Positions 33,676 through 42,592 of a stretch of 64,000 bases of DNA are shown in pieces. Position 1 is the first letter of the stretch; each line of letters starts with the position of its first letter. The notes under the pieces are model-generated. The model made no database searches. It was not told the origin of the DNA and worked only from the letters and a program-made list of their open reading frames with translations. Both the position numbers and the translations under genes were made by a program. The stretch covers positions 3,380,001 through 3,444,000 of the forward strand of contig NZ_CP116413.1 of assembly GCF_030064675.1 (NCBI RefSeq), written 5' to 3'. Source of the stretch: Crossiella sp. CA-258035 (GTDB lineage Bacteria; Actinomycetota; Actinomycetes; Mycobacteriales; Pseudonocardiaceae).

Positions 33676-34470
33676 GTGGTGAGCCGAACCCACCACGCCG
33701 CCGAGTTCCGGCGGCTGCACGAACGCCGCCCGCTGCTGCTGCCCAACGCCTGGGACCCGGCCAGCGCGCGGGTCATCGAGGCCGCCGGCGCCGCGGCCAT
33801 CGCCACCACCAGCGCCGGGGTGTCCTGGGCACACGGCCGCCCGGACGGCCAGAGCCTGGACCGGGCCGGCATGGTCGAGGCCATCCGCCGCATCCTGGCC
33901 GTGGTGGCGGTGCCGGTCACCGCCGACGCCGAGGGTGGCTACGACGACCTCGCCGGCACCGTGGCCGAACTGGCGGAGCTGGGCGTGGCCGGGGTCAACA
34001 TCGAGGACTCCGCCGACGGCGCGCTGCTCGACCGGGAGGCCGCCGCGGAGCGGATCCGCTTGGCGCGCAAGGCGAACAGCGAGCTCGTGGTCAACGCCCG
34101 CACCGACGTCTACCTGCTCGGCGGCAGCGGCCCGGACGCCCTCGCGGAGGCCATCGCCAGGGGCAACGCCGCCTTCGCCGCGGGCGCGGACTGCGCGTTC
34201 GTGCCCGGCGTGATCGACGAGCCGACCATCGCCGCGCTGGTCGAGGGCCTGCACGGGCCGCTGAACATCATGGCCATGCCCGGCGCGCCCGAGGTCGCCC
34301 GGCTCGGCGAGCTGGGTGTGGCCAGGGTCAGCGTCGGCTCGGCGATCACCCAGGCCGCGCTGGCCGCGACCGAGCGCGCGGCCAGGGAACTCCTGGAGTC
34401 CGGTAGCTACGGCGCGCTCGCCGACGGACTGCCCTTCGGCGCGGCCAACGACCTGTTCAGTCCGCGCTGA
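33676..34470 (+). CDS. Isocitrate lyase/PEP mutase-family protein
   Basis: The 264-residue TIM barrel opens with LLLPNAWDPASARVIEAAGA and holds VTADAEGGYDD, GVNIEDSADG and VVNARTDVYLL, the Mg-binding and substrate positions of the PEP mutase superfamily. The lyase-specific KKCGH loop is absent, so it is not an isocitrate lyase; oxaloacetate decarboxylase-like or carboxyphosphonate-type chemistry is possible. GTG at 33676 or 33679 begins the conserved region; neither has a Shine-Dalgarno. It is the likely target of the divergent ArsR gene. Confidence 0.88.
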   Translation: MVSRTHHAAEFRRLHERRPLLLPNAWDPASARVIEAAGAAAIATTSAGVSWAHGRPDGQSLDRAGMVEAIRRILAVVAVPVTADAEGGYDDLAGTVAELAELGVAGVNIEDSADGALLDREAAAERIRLARKANSELVVNARTDVYLLGGSGPDALAEAIARGNAAFAAGADCAFVPGVIDEPTIAALVEGLHGPLNIMAMPGAPEVARLGELGVARVSVGSAITQAALAATERAARELLESGSYGALADGLPFGAANDLFSPR

Positions 34471-35059
34471 CCGCCAGCCCGCGCAGCAGCGGCAGGTAGA
34501 TCTCATCCACCATCGAGGCGATCGTCTCCGCCGGGACGGTCCCGCCGCAGAGCAGCATGTCGGCCCGGAACAGGTCGATGGGCAGCCGCAGCACCCTCGG
34601 CGTCAGCTCCACCGGCGCCAGCTCGCCGCGCTCGGCCGCGTTGCGCACGATCGTGGTCATCGTCTCCGCCAGCGGCGAGCTGTTCAGCCGCTGGCGGAGC
34701 AGCGCGGTGACCTCGGGATGCCGGAAGGTCTCGCCCATCACCCCGGCGATCATCTCGCTCATCATCTCCGCCCGGCGCGCGATCAGCGTGAAGACCTCCA
34801 GCAGGTCGGTGCGCAGCGCGCCGGTGTCGGGGGCCTCGTGCGGGGTGCGGACCGGGTTCTGCCGGTGCGAGGCGGCCAGTACCAACTCCGCCCGGCTCGA
34901 CCAGCGGCGGTAGATCACCGGTTTGCTGGTCTGTGCCCTGGCGGCGACCGCCTCGATGGTCAGCCTGCTGTAGCCGACCTCGTTCAGCTCGGCCCATGCC
35001 GCGTCCAGGATGGCCTGTTCCAGCTGCTCACCGCGGCGTCGTGACTTCGGCGCACTCAC
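34457..35059 (-). CDS. TetR-family regulator of the adjacent ABC exporter
   Basis: The helix-turn-helix (QAILDAAWAELNEVGYSRLT, then VAARAQTSKPVIYRRWSSRA) is canonical, followed by a TetR_C_16-like ligand domain. GTG at 35059 has AAGGGG upstream. It is divergent from the two-gene exporter, with repeated elements in the gap, so it probably represses the exporter until it binds a toxic ligand. Its 3' end overlaps the PEP-mutase-family gene by 14 nt. Confidence 0.9.
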   Translation of the reverse strand: MSAPKSRRRGEQLEQAILDAAWAELNEVGYSRLTIEAVAARAQTSKPVIYRRWSSRAELVLAASHRQNPVRTPHEAPDTGALRTDLLEVFTLIARRAEMMSEMIAGVMGETFRHPEVTALLRQRLNSSPLAETMTTIVRNAAERGELAPVELTPRVLRLPIDLFRADMLLCGGTVPAETIASMVDEIYLPLLRGLAVSAD

Positions 35060-35073
35060 GCTGCCCCTTTAAG

Positions 35074-35133
35074 TACGTTGCGTTTCTTAGCCGGGAAGTC
35101 TACGTTGACTTGGTAAGATACGGAACGTTTCTT
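35074..35133. promoter_or_regulatory. Direct-repeat operators before the ABC exporter
   Basis: TACGTTGCGTTTCTT (35074-35088) and TACGGAACGTTTCTT (35119-35133) share the pattern TACGNNNCGTTTCTT, 45 bp apart. The second ends 2 nt before the first possible exporter start codon. TetR binding here would block transcription. Confidence 0.65.
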
Positions 35134-35135
35134 CT

Positions 35136-36881
35136 GTGGGGTATTCGGTGCTGAACCGACTGTTACGTACCTATCTTCGGCCGTACAAGCGAGAGCTGGC
35201 GGCGGTGCTCGTGCTGCAACTCATCGGCACGATCGCCTCGCTGTACCTGCCCAGCCTGAACGCCGACATCATCGACCACGGCATCGCCACCGGCGACACC
35301 GGCTACATCCTGCGCAGCGGCGGCTGGATGCTGACCGTCACCGTCGTGCAGATCCTCTGCTCGATCGGCGCGGTCTACTTCGGCGCCCGCTGCGCCATGT
35401 CCCTCGGCCGCGACCTGCGCGCGGCGGTCTTCCACCAGGTGGGCAAGTTCTCCGCGCGGGAGGTCAACACCTTCGGCGCGCCGTCGCTGATCACCCGCAG
35501 CACCAACGACGTGCAGCAGGTGCAGCTGATCGTGGTGCTGATCTGCACCATGCTGGTGGCCGCGCCGATCATGTGCGTTGGCGGCATCGTGATGGCCCTG
35601 CGCGAGGACGTCGGCCTGTCCTGGCTGCTGCTGGTGTGCGTGCCGGTGCTGGCCATCGCGATCGGCCTGATCGTGGTGCGCACGGTGCCGCTGTTCCGGG
35701 TCATGCAGGAGCGCATCGACCAGGTCAACCGGGTGCTGCGGGAACAGCTCACCGGTGTCCGGGTGGTGCGCGCGTTCGTGCGGGAGCCCAGTGAGACCAA
35801 GCGGTTCGCGGTGGCCAATGCCGACCTGACCGACACCGTGCTGCGGGTGGGCCGGTTGCAGGCGCTGCTGTTCCCGGTGCTGATGCTGATCCTCAACGTC
35901 TCCAGCGTGGCGGTGCTGTGGTTCGGCGCGGCCAGGGTGGACGCGGCGCAGATGCAGATCGGCGCGCTGACCGCGTTCCTGAACTACCTGTTGCAGATCC
36001 TGATGTCGGTGATGATGGCCAGCTTCATCGCCACCATGATCCCGCGCGCCGCGGTCTGCGCCGAGCGGATCAAGGAGGTGCTGGACACCGAGCCCTCGGT
36101 GCGGCCACCGCTGACCCCGGTGCGCGACCCCGGCTGGCGCGGCGAACTGGAGTTCCGCGCGGTCGAGTTCCGCTACCCCGGAGCCGCGGAACCCGTGCTG
36201 CACAACGTGTCCTTCCACGCTCGCGCCGGGCAGACCACCGCGATCATCGGCAGCACCGGCGCGGGCAAGACCACCCTGCTCACCCTGATCCCGCGCCTGG
36301 TGGACGTGACCGAGGGCAGCGTGCTGGTGGACGGGACCGATGTGCGCGAGCTGGAACCGGACACCCTGTGGAACCGGATCGGCCTTGTCCCGCAACGGCC
36401 CTACCTGTTCACCGGCACGGTGGCCAGCAACCTGCGCTACGGCAACCCCGAGGCCACCGACGAGGAACTGTGGCAGGCCCTGGAAGTGGCCCAGGCCAAG
36501 GACTTCGTCGCCGACATGCCCGGCGGCCTGGCCGCCCCGATCACCCAGGGCGGCACCAACGTCTCCGGCGGCCAGCGCCAGCGCCTGTCCATCGCCCGTG
36601 CCCTGGTGCGCAAACCGGAGATCTACCTCTTCGACGACTCCTTCTCCGCGCTGGACCTGACCACCGACGCCCGGCTGCGCGCCGCGCTGCGCCCGCACAC
36701 CAGGCAAGCCGCGGTGCTGGTGGTGGCCCAGCGGGTGTCCACCATCCTGGACGCCGACCAGATCATCGTGCTGGACAACGGATCCATCGTCGGCAGGGGC
36801 ACCCACACCGAACTGCTGGCCGACTGCCCGACCTACCGGGAGATCGTCCAGTCCCAGCTGACCCCGGAGCAGGCCGCATGA
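35136..36881 (+). CDS. ABC exporter half-transporter, subunit A
   Basis: Six membrane helices (about 20-310) are fused to an ATPase (about 330-575) with Walker A GSTGAGKTTLLTL and signature NVSGGQRQRLSIARAL. The residue after Walker B is Asp, not the catalytic Glu (IYLFDDSFSALD), which marks the degenerate-site partner of a heterodimeric exporter. The second subunit follows with a 4-nt overlap. Start is GTG 35136 or GTG 35148. The first codons are unusually AT-rich and include TTA (35163-35165). Multidrug or lipid export is likely. Confidence 0.93.
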   Translation: MGYSVLNRLLRTYLRPYKRELAAVLVLQLIGTIASLYLPSLNADIIDHGIATGDTGYILRSGGWMLTVTVVQILCSIGAVYFGARCAMSLGRDLRAAVFHQVGKFSAREVNTFGAPSLITRSTNDVQQVQLIVVLICTMLVAAPIMCVGGIVMALREDVGLSWLLLVCVPVLAIAIGLIVVRTVPLFRVMQERIDQVNRVLREQLTGVRVVRAFVREPSETKRFAVANADLTDTVLRVGRLQALLFPVLMLILNVSSVAVLWFGAARVDAAQMQIGALTAFLNYLLQILMSVMMASFIATMIPRAAVCAERIKEVLDTEPSVRPPLTPVRDPGWRGELEFRAVEFRYPGAAEPVLHNVSFHARAGQTTAIIGSTGAGKTTLLTLIPRLVDVTEGSVLVDGTDVRELEPDTLWNRIGLVPQRPYLFTGTVASNLRYGNPEATDEELWQALEVAQAKDFVADMPGGLAAPITQGGTNVSGGQRQRLSIARALVRKPEIYLFDDSFSALDLTTDARLRAALRPHTRQAAVLVVAQRVSTILDADQIIVLDNGSIVGRGTHTELLADCPTYREIVQSQLTPEQAA

Positions 36882-38740
36882 GCACCACGACCACCTCATC
36901 CCGGCCGCCCGCGCAGGGACCGATGGGACGGCCGATGCCCGGCATGGGCCCGCCGATGGGCAAGGCCAAGACCTTCAAGCCCTCGGCCAAACGACTCTTC
37001 GGGCGGATGCGGCCGGAGCGGCTCCGGCTGTGGCTGGTGCTCGCCCTCGGCGTGACCAGCGTCGCCTTCTCCGTGGCCGGGCCGAAGATCCTGGGCCAGG
37101 CCACCGACATCATCTTCAACGGCGTGCTGGCCCGGCTGCGCGGGGATGCCGGCGCGCACATCGACTTCGAGGCGCTGGCCGTGGTGCTGGCCTGGGTGCT
37201 CGGGCTGTACCTGGTGGCCTCGCTGTTCGGCTACCTGATGGGCCTGCTGCTCAACCGGGTGGTGCAGCGGGTGGTGTACCGGCTGCGCGAGGACGTCGAG
37301 GCCAAGCTGCACCGGCTGCCGTTGCGCTACTTCGACAACCAGCCGCGCGGCGAGCTGCTCTCCAGGGTCACCAACGACATCGACAACATCTCCACCACCC
37401 TGCAACAGACGCTGAACCAGTCGCTGATCTCGCTGCTGACCGTGGTCGGCGTGCTGGTGATGATGCTGACCATCTCGCCGCTGCTGGCGGTGATCGCGCT
37501 GCTGGTCATCCCGATCTCGATGCTGATCACCACCCGGATCGGCAAGCGTTCGCAGAAGCTGTTCGTGGCGCAGTGGAAGGAAACGGGCGCGCTGAACGCG
37601 CACATCGAGGAGGCGTTCACCGGGCACCAGCTGGTGAAGGTCTTCGGCCGCCAGCGCGAGTCCGAGGCGGAGTTCGCGCAGCGCAACGAGAAGCTGTTCG
37701 GCTCGGCGCTGGGCGCGCAGTTCGTCTCCGGGCTGATCATGCCCGCGATGATGTTCCTGTCCAACCTGAGCTATGTGCTCATCGCCGTGGTCGGCGGCCT
37801 GCGCATCACCAGCGGCGCGATGACCCTCGGCGAGGTGCAGGCGTTCCTGCAGTACTCCCGCCAGTTCACCCAGCCGCTGACCCAGGTCGCCTCCATGGCC
37901 AACCTGATGCAGTCCGGCGTCGCCTCGGCCGAACGCGTCTTCGAGCTGCTCGACGCCGAGGAGCAGAGCCCCGACCCGGCCGACGCCCCGCGGCCGGCCC
38001 GCCGCCAGGGCCGGGTCGTCTTCGAGCGCGTCAGCTTCGCCTACCAAGCGGACCGCCCGCTGATCGAGGACCTGTCCCTGGTCGCCCAGCCCGGGCAGAC
38101 GGTCGCCATCGTCGGCCCCACCGGCGCGGGCAAGACCACCCTGGTCAACCTGATCATGCGCTTCTACGAGCTGGACGCCGGCCGGATCACCCTGGACGGC
38201 GTGGACATCGCCAGCCTGCGGCGGGAGGACCTGCGCGGCCAGATCGGCATGGTGCTGCAGGACACCTGGCTCTTCGGCGGCACCATCCGGGAGAACATCG
38301 CCTACGGCAGGCCGGAGGCCACCGAGGCGGAGATCCAGGCCGCGGCCAGGGCGGCGTTCGTGGACCACTTCGTGCGCACCCTGCCCGAGGGCTACGACAC
38401 GGTGATCGACGAGGAGGGCGGCAACGTCAGCGCCGGTGAGAAGCAGCTGCTCACCATCGCCCGGGCGTTCCTGGCGGATCCGTCGCTGCTGATCCTGGAC
38501 GAGGCCACCAGCTCGGTCGACACCCGCACGGAGTCGTTGGTGCAGCACGCGATGGCCAACCTGCGGGGCGGCCGGACCAGCTTCGTGATCGCACACCGGT
38601 TGTCCACCATCCGGGACGCGGACCTGATCCTGGTGATGGAGGCGGGCCGGATCGTGGAACAGGGCAACCACGAGGAGCTCCTGGCCGCGCAAGGCGCGTA
38701 CCACCGCCTGTACTCCGCCCAGTTCACCCCGGCCGGCTGA
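36878..38740 (+). CDS. ABC exporter half-transporter, subunit B
   Basis: A 40-residue Pro/Met/Gly-rich tail (MGRPMPGMGPPMG) precedes six membrane helices and an ATPase with Walker A GPTGAGKTTLVNL and a full catalytic LLILDEATSSVD. Its signature is altered (NVSAGEKQLLTIARAF). Paired with subunit A, one ATP site is complete and the other degenerate, as in heterodimeric exporters of the TM287/288 type. ATGA overlap with subunit A fixes the start. A strong hairpin follows. Confidence 0.94.
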   Translation: MSTTTTSSRPPAQGPMGRPMPGMGPPMGKAKTFKPSAKRLFGRMRPERLRLWLVLALGVTSVAFSVAGPKILGQATDIIFNGVLARLRGDAGAHIDFEALAVVLAWVLGLYLVASLFGYLMGLLLNRVVQRVVYRLREDVEAKLHRLPLRYFDNQPRGELLSRVTNDIDNISTTLQQTLNQSLISLLTVVGVLVMMLTISPLLAVIALLVIPISMLITTRIGKRSQKLFVAQWKETGALNAHIEEAFTGHQLVKVFGRQRESEAEFAQRNEKLFGSALGAQFVSGLIMPAMMFLSNLSYVLIAVVGGLRITSGAMTLGEVQAFLQYSRQFTQPLTQVASMANLMQSGVASAERVFELLDAEEQSPDPADAPRPARRQGRVVFERVSFAYQADRPLIEDLSLVAQPGQTVAIVGPTGAGKTTLVNLIMRFYELDAGRITLDGVDIASLRREDLRGQIGMVLQDTWLFGGTIRENIAYGRPEATEAEIQAAARAAFVDHFVRTLPEGYDTVIDEEGGNVSAGEKQLLTIARAFLADPSLLILDEATSSVDTRTESLVQHAMANLRGGRTSFVIAHRLSTIRDADLILVMEAGRIVEQGNHEELLAAQGAYHRLYSAQFTPAG

Positions 38741-38742
38741 CC

Positions 38743-38778
38743 GAGTGGGGCGGCTGTTCTCTCAACGCCGTCCCACTC
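38743..38778 (+). terminator. Hairpin terminator after ABC exporter
   Basis: GAGTGGGGCGGC and GCCGTCCCACTC pair over 11 of 12 positions around a 12-nt loop, beginning 3 nt after the exporter stop codon. There is no T-run. Confidence 0.75.
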
Positions 38779-38833
38779 ACCACCCTTGATCGACGACCGC
38801 TTGACCGCCTCACCCCGCCCCGGGCTATGATTC

Positions 38834-38851
38834 GATCAAACGATCAAACGA
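38834..38851. promoter_or_regulatory. Autoregulatory operator of the DeoR/LacI hybrid regulator
   Basis: GATCAAACGATCAAACGA is a tandem of GATCAAACGA half-sites 20 bp upstream of the regulator start. The same ATCGTTTGA core returns in the promoter of the transporter operon at 40279, so one protein probably binds both. Confidence 0.65.
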
Positions 38852-38870
38852 ACATGGGCGGTAAGCCGGT

Positions 38871-40280
38871 ATGCGAGAGCCGGGCGAGGCCAGACGCCAG
38901 CGAATCCTGGCCGCGGTGCAGGCCCGCGGCGCGGTCCGGGTCAGCGACCTGGCCGCCGAGCTGGACGTCTCCGTGGTCACGGCCCGCCGCGACGTAGAAG
39001 AGCTGGCGAGACTCGGTGCCCTGCGCCGCGGCCACGGCGTGGCCCGCTCCCTCACCACCCGCGACCCGGCCCCGGCCCCCGCCCTCCCCGAAGGCGGCGC
39101 GATCGCCCTGGTCGTCCCCGAGCGGCACGCCTACCTGCACGAGACCATGCACGGCGCCCGCACGGCCCTGGAGGCCGCGGGCCAACGAGTGGTCCTGCAC
39201 ATCGCCCCCCAGCCCCCCGGCGCGGAACGCCCCATCGTGGAACGCCTGCTGGCTCAGGACATCCGAGGACTGCTCATCGCTCCCCGCTGGCGCACCACCC
39301 AGGCGGAACTCAATGACGCCTGGCTGGCGGAGATCGAGGTCCCCCTGGTGCTGATGGAGCGCAGGCCATGGCCGGGCAGCAGGCTGCACGCACTGGACTC
39401 GGTGTGCACGGACCATTGGTACGGGATGCACCTGGCGGTGGAACACCTGGTGTCGCTGGGCCACCGGCGGATCGTGCTGGCTGCTCGGGACGACAGTCCG
39501 ACGGCGCGGGCGCTGCGGGCGGCGTTCGCGGAGATCGCGTCTTATCGCGCGGAGATCGAGGACTGGACGGTGCTGCTCAGCGCCGCGGACGCCGGACCGG
39601 GACCGGAGGGTGGGGCTGGGGGCGCGGTGCCGGGCGGCGGGGGAGTGGCGGGTGTCGCCGGGCCGGATGGGGTGGCCGGTTCGCAGCCCGCCGTGCCGAG
39701 TGCGGCTGCCGCGCCGCACACCGCCGCGCCAGGTGCGGCTGTTTCGCCGCAGGCCTCCACTGGCCCAGATGGGGCTGCCCCGCCGCTCGCCGCCAGCGAG
39801 CCGCACGCCACCACCGAGCCGAGTTCCGCCACCGCTCCGCCCGCCACCACCGCGCCCCGAGCAACCGACCGCCCCTTCGCGAACCGCAGGCCAACCGCCC
39901 CCACCCACCCGGGAGCCATCACCACCCCCATCCCCGCCGACCCCCACGCCACCCCGCCCAGCGAGCTCGCCGCGATCCTCCGCGCCCGGCGCTCCACCGC
40001 CGTCATCCTGCACGGCGACGTCGACGCCCTCATCCTCGTCCAGCAGCTCGCCGACGCCGGCCTCCGCGTTCCGCAGGACTGCTCCGTGGTCGCCTACGAC
40101 GACGTTGTCGCCGCCCTGGGCAGTCCGCCGCTGACCGCGGTCGCCCCACCCAAGGCCGAGGTGGGACGGGTGGCCGCCGAGTTGTTGCTCACCCGGCTGG
40201 CCAGTGGCGCAGCTTGGCGGACGCGGCGGGTTGAGCTGTTGCCGGATCTCATGGTGCGGGGATCGACCCGACGTATCTGA
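38871..40280 (+). CDS. Hybrid DeoR-HTH/LacI-type sensor regulator with low-complexity insert
   Basis: Residues 1-60 are a DeoR-type winged helix (ARRQRILAAVQARGAVRVSD, then LDVSVVTARRDVEEL). Residues about 70-240 and 365-460 are the two parts of a LacI/periplasmic-binding sensor domain (VEHLVSLGHRRIVLAARDDS; AVILHGDVDALILVQQLADA; SVVAYDDVVAALGSPPLTAV). Between them, about 120 residues (242-362) rich in Ala, Pro, Thr and Gly interrupt the sensor, unlike any normal family member. ATG at 38871 fits the family. It should sense a sugar derivative and control the operon that follows. Confidence 0.88.
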   Translation: MREPGEARRQRILAAVQARGAVRVSDLAAELDVSVVTARRDVEELARLGALRRGHGVARSLTTRDPAPAPALPEGGAIALVVPERHAYLHETMHGARTALEAAGQRVVLHIAPQPPGAERPIVERLLAQDIRGLLIAPRWRTTQAELNDAWLAEIEVPLVLMERRPWPGSRLHALDSVCTDHWYGMHLAVEHLVSLGHRRIVLAARDDSPTARALRAAFAEIASYRAEIEDWTVLLSAADAGPGPEGGAGGAVPGGGGVAGVAGPDGVAGSQPAVPSAAAAPHTAAPGAAVSPQASTGPDGAAPPLAASEPHATTEPSSATAPPATTAPRATDRPFANRRPTAPTHPGAITTPIPADPHATPPSELAAILRARRSTAVILHGDVDALILVQQLADAGLRVPQDCSVVAYDDVVAALGSPPLTAVAPPKAEVGRVAAELLLTRLASGAAWRTRRVELLPDLMVRGSTRRI

Positions 40281-40344
40281 TCGTTTGAGCGATTGTGGGA
40301 AATTTGATCGTTCTCTTGACCTGAATCGCTCAGGCGATCAGGAT
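40279..40344 (+). promoter_or_regulatory. Promoter and operators of the sugar-importer operon
   Basis: A TTGACC -35 (40316-40321) and CAGGAT -10 (40339-40344) are separated by exactly 17 bp. The spacer holds ATCGCTCAGGCGAT (40325-40338); a second element ATCGTTTGAGCGAT lies at 40281-40294. The layout fits direct repression by the upstream regulator. Confidence 0.75.
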
Positions 40345-40376
40345 TCGGGTCTCGACCACTGTCAGTGGAGGCGCCG

Positions 40377-41702
40377 ATGCCTGCTCGTCTGAGCCGTCGT
40401 TCGTTGCTTGCCGCGGCTGCCGCGCTTCCGGTGCTCGGCGCCTGCGGGCCGGACACCACTCGGCGCAGACCGGGGCCCGGCGGGCCGACCCGGATCACCT
40501 TCTGGTCCTCGTTGCGGGGTAGCCGCCAGGTGGTGGAGGCGTTCAACAAGTCGCAGAACCGGATCTTCGTGGACTTCCAGCAGGTGCCCTCCGGCGGGCA
40601 GGGCGGGTACGCCAAGCTCAGCAACGCCGCCCGTGCGGGCAACCCGCCCGATGTGGCCACCATCGAGTACCCGCAGCTGCCCGGGTTCGCCATCGACGGG
40701 GTGCTGCGCGACATCACCGACCTGCTCAGCGATCGCCTGCGCGCCAAGCTCCTGCCGCAGGCGCTGGGGCTGACCACCTTCGAGAACCGGGTGTTCTCGG
40801 TGCCGCTGGACGTCGAACCCATGGTGCTGCACTACCGCACCGACCTGTTCGCCCAGCACAACCTGTCCGTGCCGCGTACCTGGGCCGAGTTCGCCGAGCT
40901 GGCCAAGGTGGTCCGCGGCCTGCCCGGTGACCGGCGGCTGGCGCTGTTCCCCACCGACGGCGGCACGCAGTTCGCCGCGTTCTCCTGGCAGGCGGGCGGC
41001 CAGTGGTTCAGCACCACCGGCGGCAGCTGGCAGGTCTCGCTCACCGACGCCCCCTCCCGCCGGGTCGCCGAGTACTGGCAGCGGCTCATCGACGACCAGC
41101 TGGTCTACACCAACGCCGCGGACAGCAAGCACGCCGACGCCCAGATCGGCCAGGGCCGGTTGCTCACCCGGCTCAGCGGGGCCTGGGAGGCCGGGGCGCA
41201 GAAGAACGCGCGGCCCGGGCAGAAGGGGCAGTGGCGGATCGCGCCGATGCCGCAGTGGGACGACGCGGCCAAGGAGTCGGTCGGCACGCACGGCGGATCC
41301 ACCTTCGCGATCACTCAGGCAAGCGCTTTCCCGGAGGCCGCGATGGAGTTCATCGAGTGGCAGGTCTCGCACCCGGACTCCTTCCGCGCCAGGCTTTCCA
41401 GCGGCACCAGCAGCATGTACCCGGCCGCGCCCGCGCTGGTGCAGGTCGGCAGCGCCGCCTTCGACCTGCCCTACTACGGCGGCCAGGACATCTACCGCCT
41501 CTTCGACGAGGAGGCCCGCAAGATCCGCGACGGCTGGATGTGGGGACCGCGGATGACCGCCACGCTCAAGGTCATGCAGGACGGCTTCGCCCGCGCCGGC
41601 GGCGGGCAGGGCACCCTGCTGGACGCGGTGCGGGACGCGCAGCACGGCACCATGCCGGACCTGCTCGCACTCGGCCTCTCCGCCACCGAGGTGAGCCGGT
41701 GA
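40377..41702 (+). CDS. Carbohydrate ABC importer binding lipoprotein (Tat-type signal)
   Basis: The N-terminus combines a twin-arginine signal (RLSRRSLLAAAAALPVL) with a lipobox (LGAC), so the protein is probably exported folded and then lipidated. The rest is a family-1 solute-binding protein (TRITFWSSLRGSRQVVEAFN; PPDVATIEYPQLPGFA; GGSTFAITQAS). ATG at 40377 has GGAG upstream. It is first in a five-gene operon with two permeases and two enzymes; no ATPase gene is included, so a shared MsiK-type ATPase is likely. Confidence 0.92.
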   Translation: MPARLSRRSLLAAAAALPVLGACGPDTTRRRPGPGGPTRITFWSSLRGSRQVVEAFNKSQNRIFVDFQQVPSGGQGGYAKLSNAARAGNPPDVATIEYPQLPGFAIDGVLRDITDLLSDRLRAKLLPQALGLTTFENRVFSVPLDVEPMVLHYRTDLFAQHNLSVPRTWAEFAELAKVVRGLPGDRRLALFPTDGGTQFAAFSWQAGGQWFSTTGGSWQVSLTDAPSRRVAEYWQRLIDDQLVYTNAADSKHADAQIGQGRLLTRLSGAWEAGAQKNARPGQKGQWRIAPMPQWDDAAKESVGTHGGSTFAITQASAFPEAAMEFIEWQVSHPDSFRARLSSGTSSMYPAAPALVQVGSAAFDLPYYGGQDIYRLFDEEARKIRDGWMWGPRMTATLKVMQDGFARAGGGQGTLLDAVRDAQHGTMPDLLALGLSATEVSR

Positions 41703-42592
41703 AACCGCACCGCCTGGCCTGCACGCTGCTCATGGCCCCGTTCTTCGTGCTGTTCACCGTGGTGTTCCTGATCCCGGTCGGCACCGCGGTGTGGCTGAGC
41801 TTCTTCAGCGACGACCAGCCCGGCCTCGGCTTCGGCCCGGAGTCCACCGTGTTCATCGGCCTGCGCGCCTACGCGGCCGTGCTCACCGACCCGACCTTCC
41901 TGAACAGCCTGCTCACCGTCGCCCTCTACTGCCTGATCTACATCCCGGTGCTGGTGGTCGGCGCGCTCGGCCTGGCCCTGCTGCTGGACTCCGGCGGGGC
42001 CCGGCTGCGCGCCTCGGCGCAGCTCGCGCTGTACCTGCCGCACGCGGTGCCCGGCATCATCGCCGCGATCATCTGGCTCTACCTCTACACCCCGGGCCTG
42101 AGCCCGGTGATCGACCTGCTCGGCCAGGCCGACATCACCATCGACTTCCTCGGCGTGCACACCGTGCTGCCGTCCATGGTGAACATCGCGCTGTGGAGCA
42201 ACCTCGGCTACAACATGGTGATCTTCTACGCCGCGCTGCAAGCCGTGCCGCGCGAGGTGGTGGAGGCCGCCGTGGTCGACGGGGCGGGGCCGATCCGCAC
42301 CGCGCTGCGGGTGAAGACCCCGCTGGTGCGCTCCTCGATCGTGATGGTCTCGATGTTCACCCTGATCTGGGCGTTGCAGCTGTTCACCGAACCGGTGCTG
42401 CTCAGCCAGTCCACGCCGATGATCAACTCGCGGTTCTCGCCGAGCATGTACATCTACGACGCGGCCTTCACCCGCAACAACTACAGCCTGGCCGCGGCGG
42501 CCTCGGTGGTCCTGCTGCTGGCCACCGTCGCGCTCTCCTACGGCATCACCCGCTGGAGCAACCGCACCGCCAAGACCGGGGAGGCCGCATGA
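41699..42592 (+). CDS. Carbohydrate ABC importer permease 1 (MalF-like)
   Basis: Six membrane helices and the EAA motif (VVEAAVVDGAGPIRTALRVKTP region, about residues 185-207) identify a sugar-importer permease. The GTG start overlaps the binding-protein stop (GTGA). It pairs with permease 2, encoded next with an ATGA overlap. Confidence 0.93.
   Translation: MKPHRLACTLLMAPFFVLFTVVFLIPVGTAVWLSFFSDDQPGLGFGPESTVFIGLRAYAAVLTDPTFLNSLLTVALYCLIYIPVLVVGALGLALLLDSGGARLRASAQLALYLPHAVPGIIAAIIWLYLYTPGLSPVIDLLGQADITIDFLGVHTVLPSMVNIALWSNLGYNMVIFYAALQAVPREVVEAAVVDGAGPIRTALRVKTPLVRSSIVMVSMFTLIWALQLFTEPVLLSQSTPMINSRFSPSMYIYDAAFTRNNYSLAAAASVVLLLATVALSYGITRWSNRTAKTGEAA

Noticed and set aside
41320-41340. AAGCGCTTTCC LacI-like operator inside the sugar-binding protein gene
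   Set aside because: It lies deep in the coding sequence in a conserved protein segment and has no promoter beside it.
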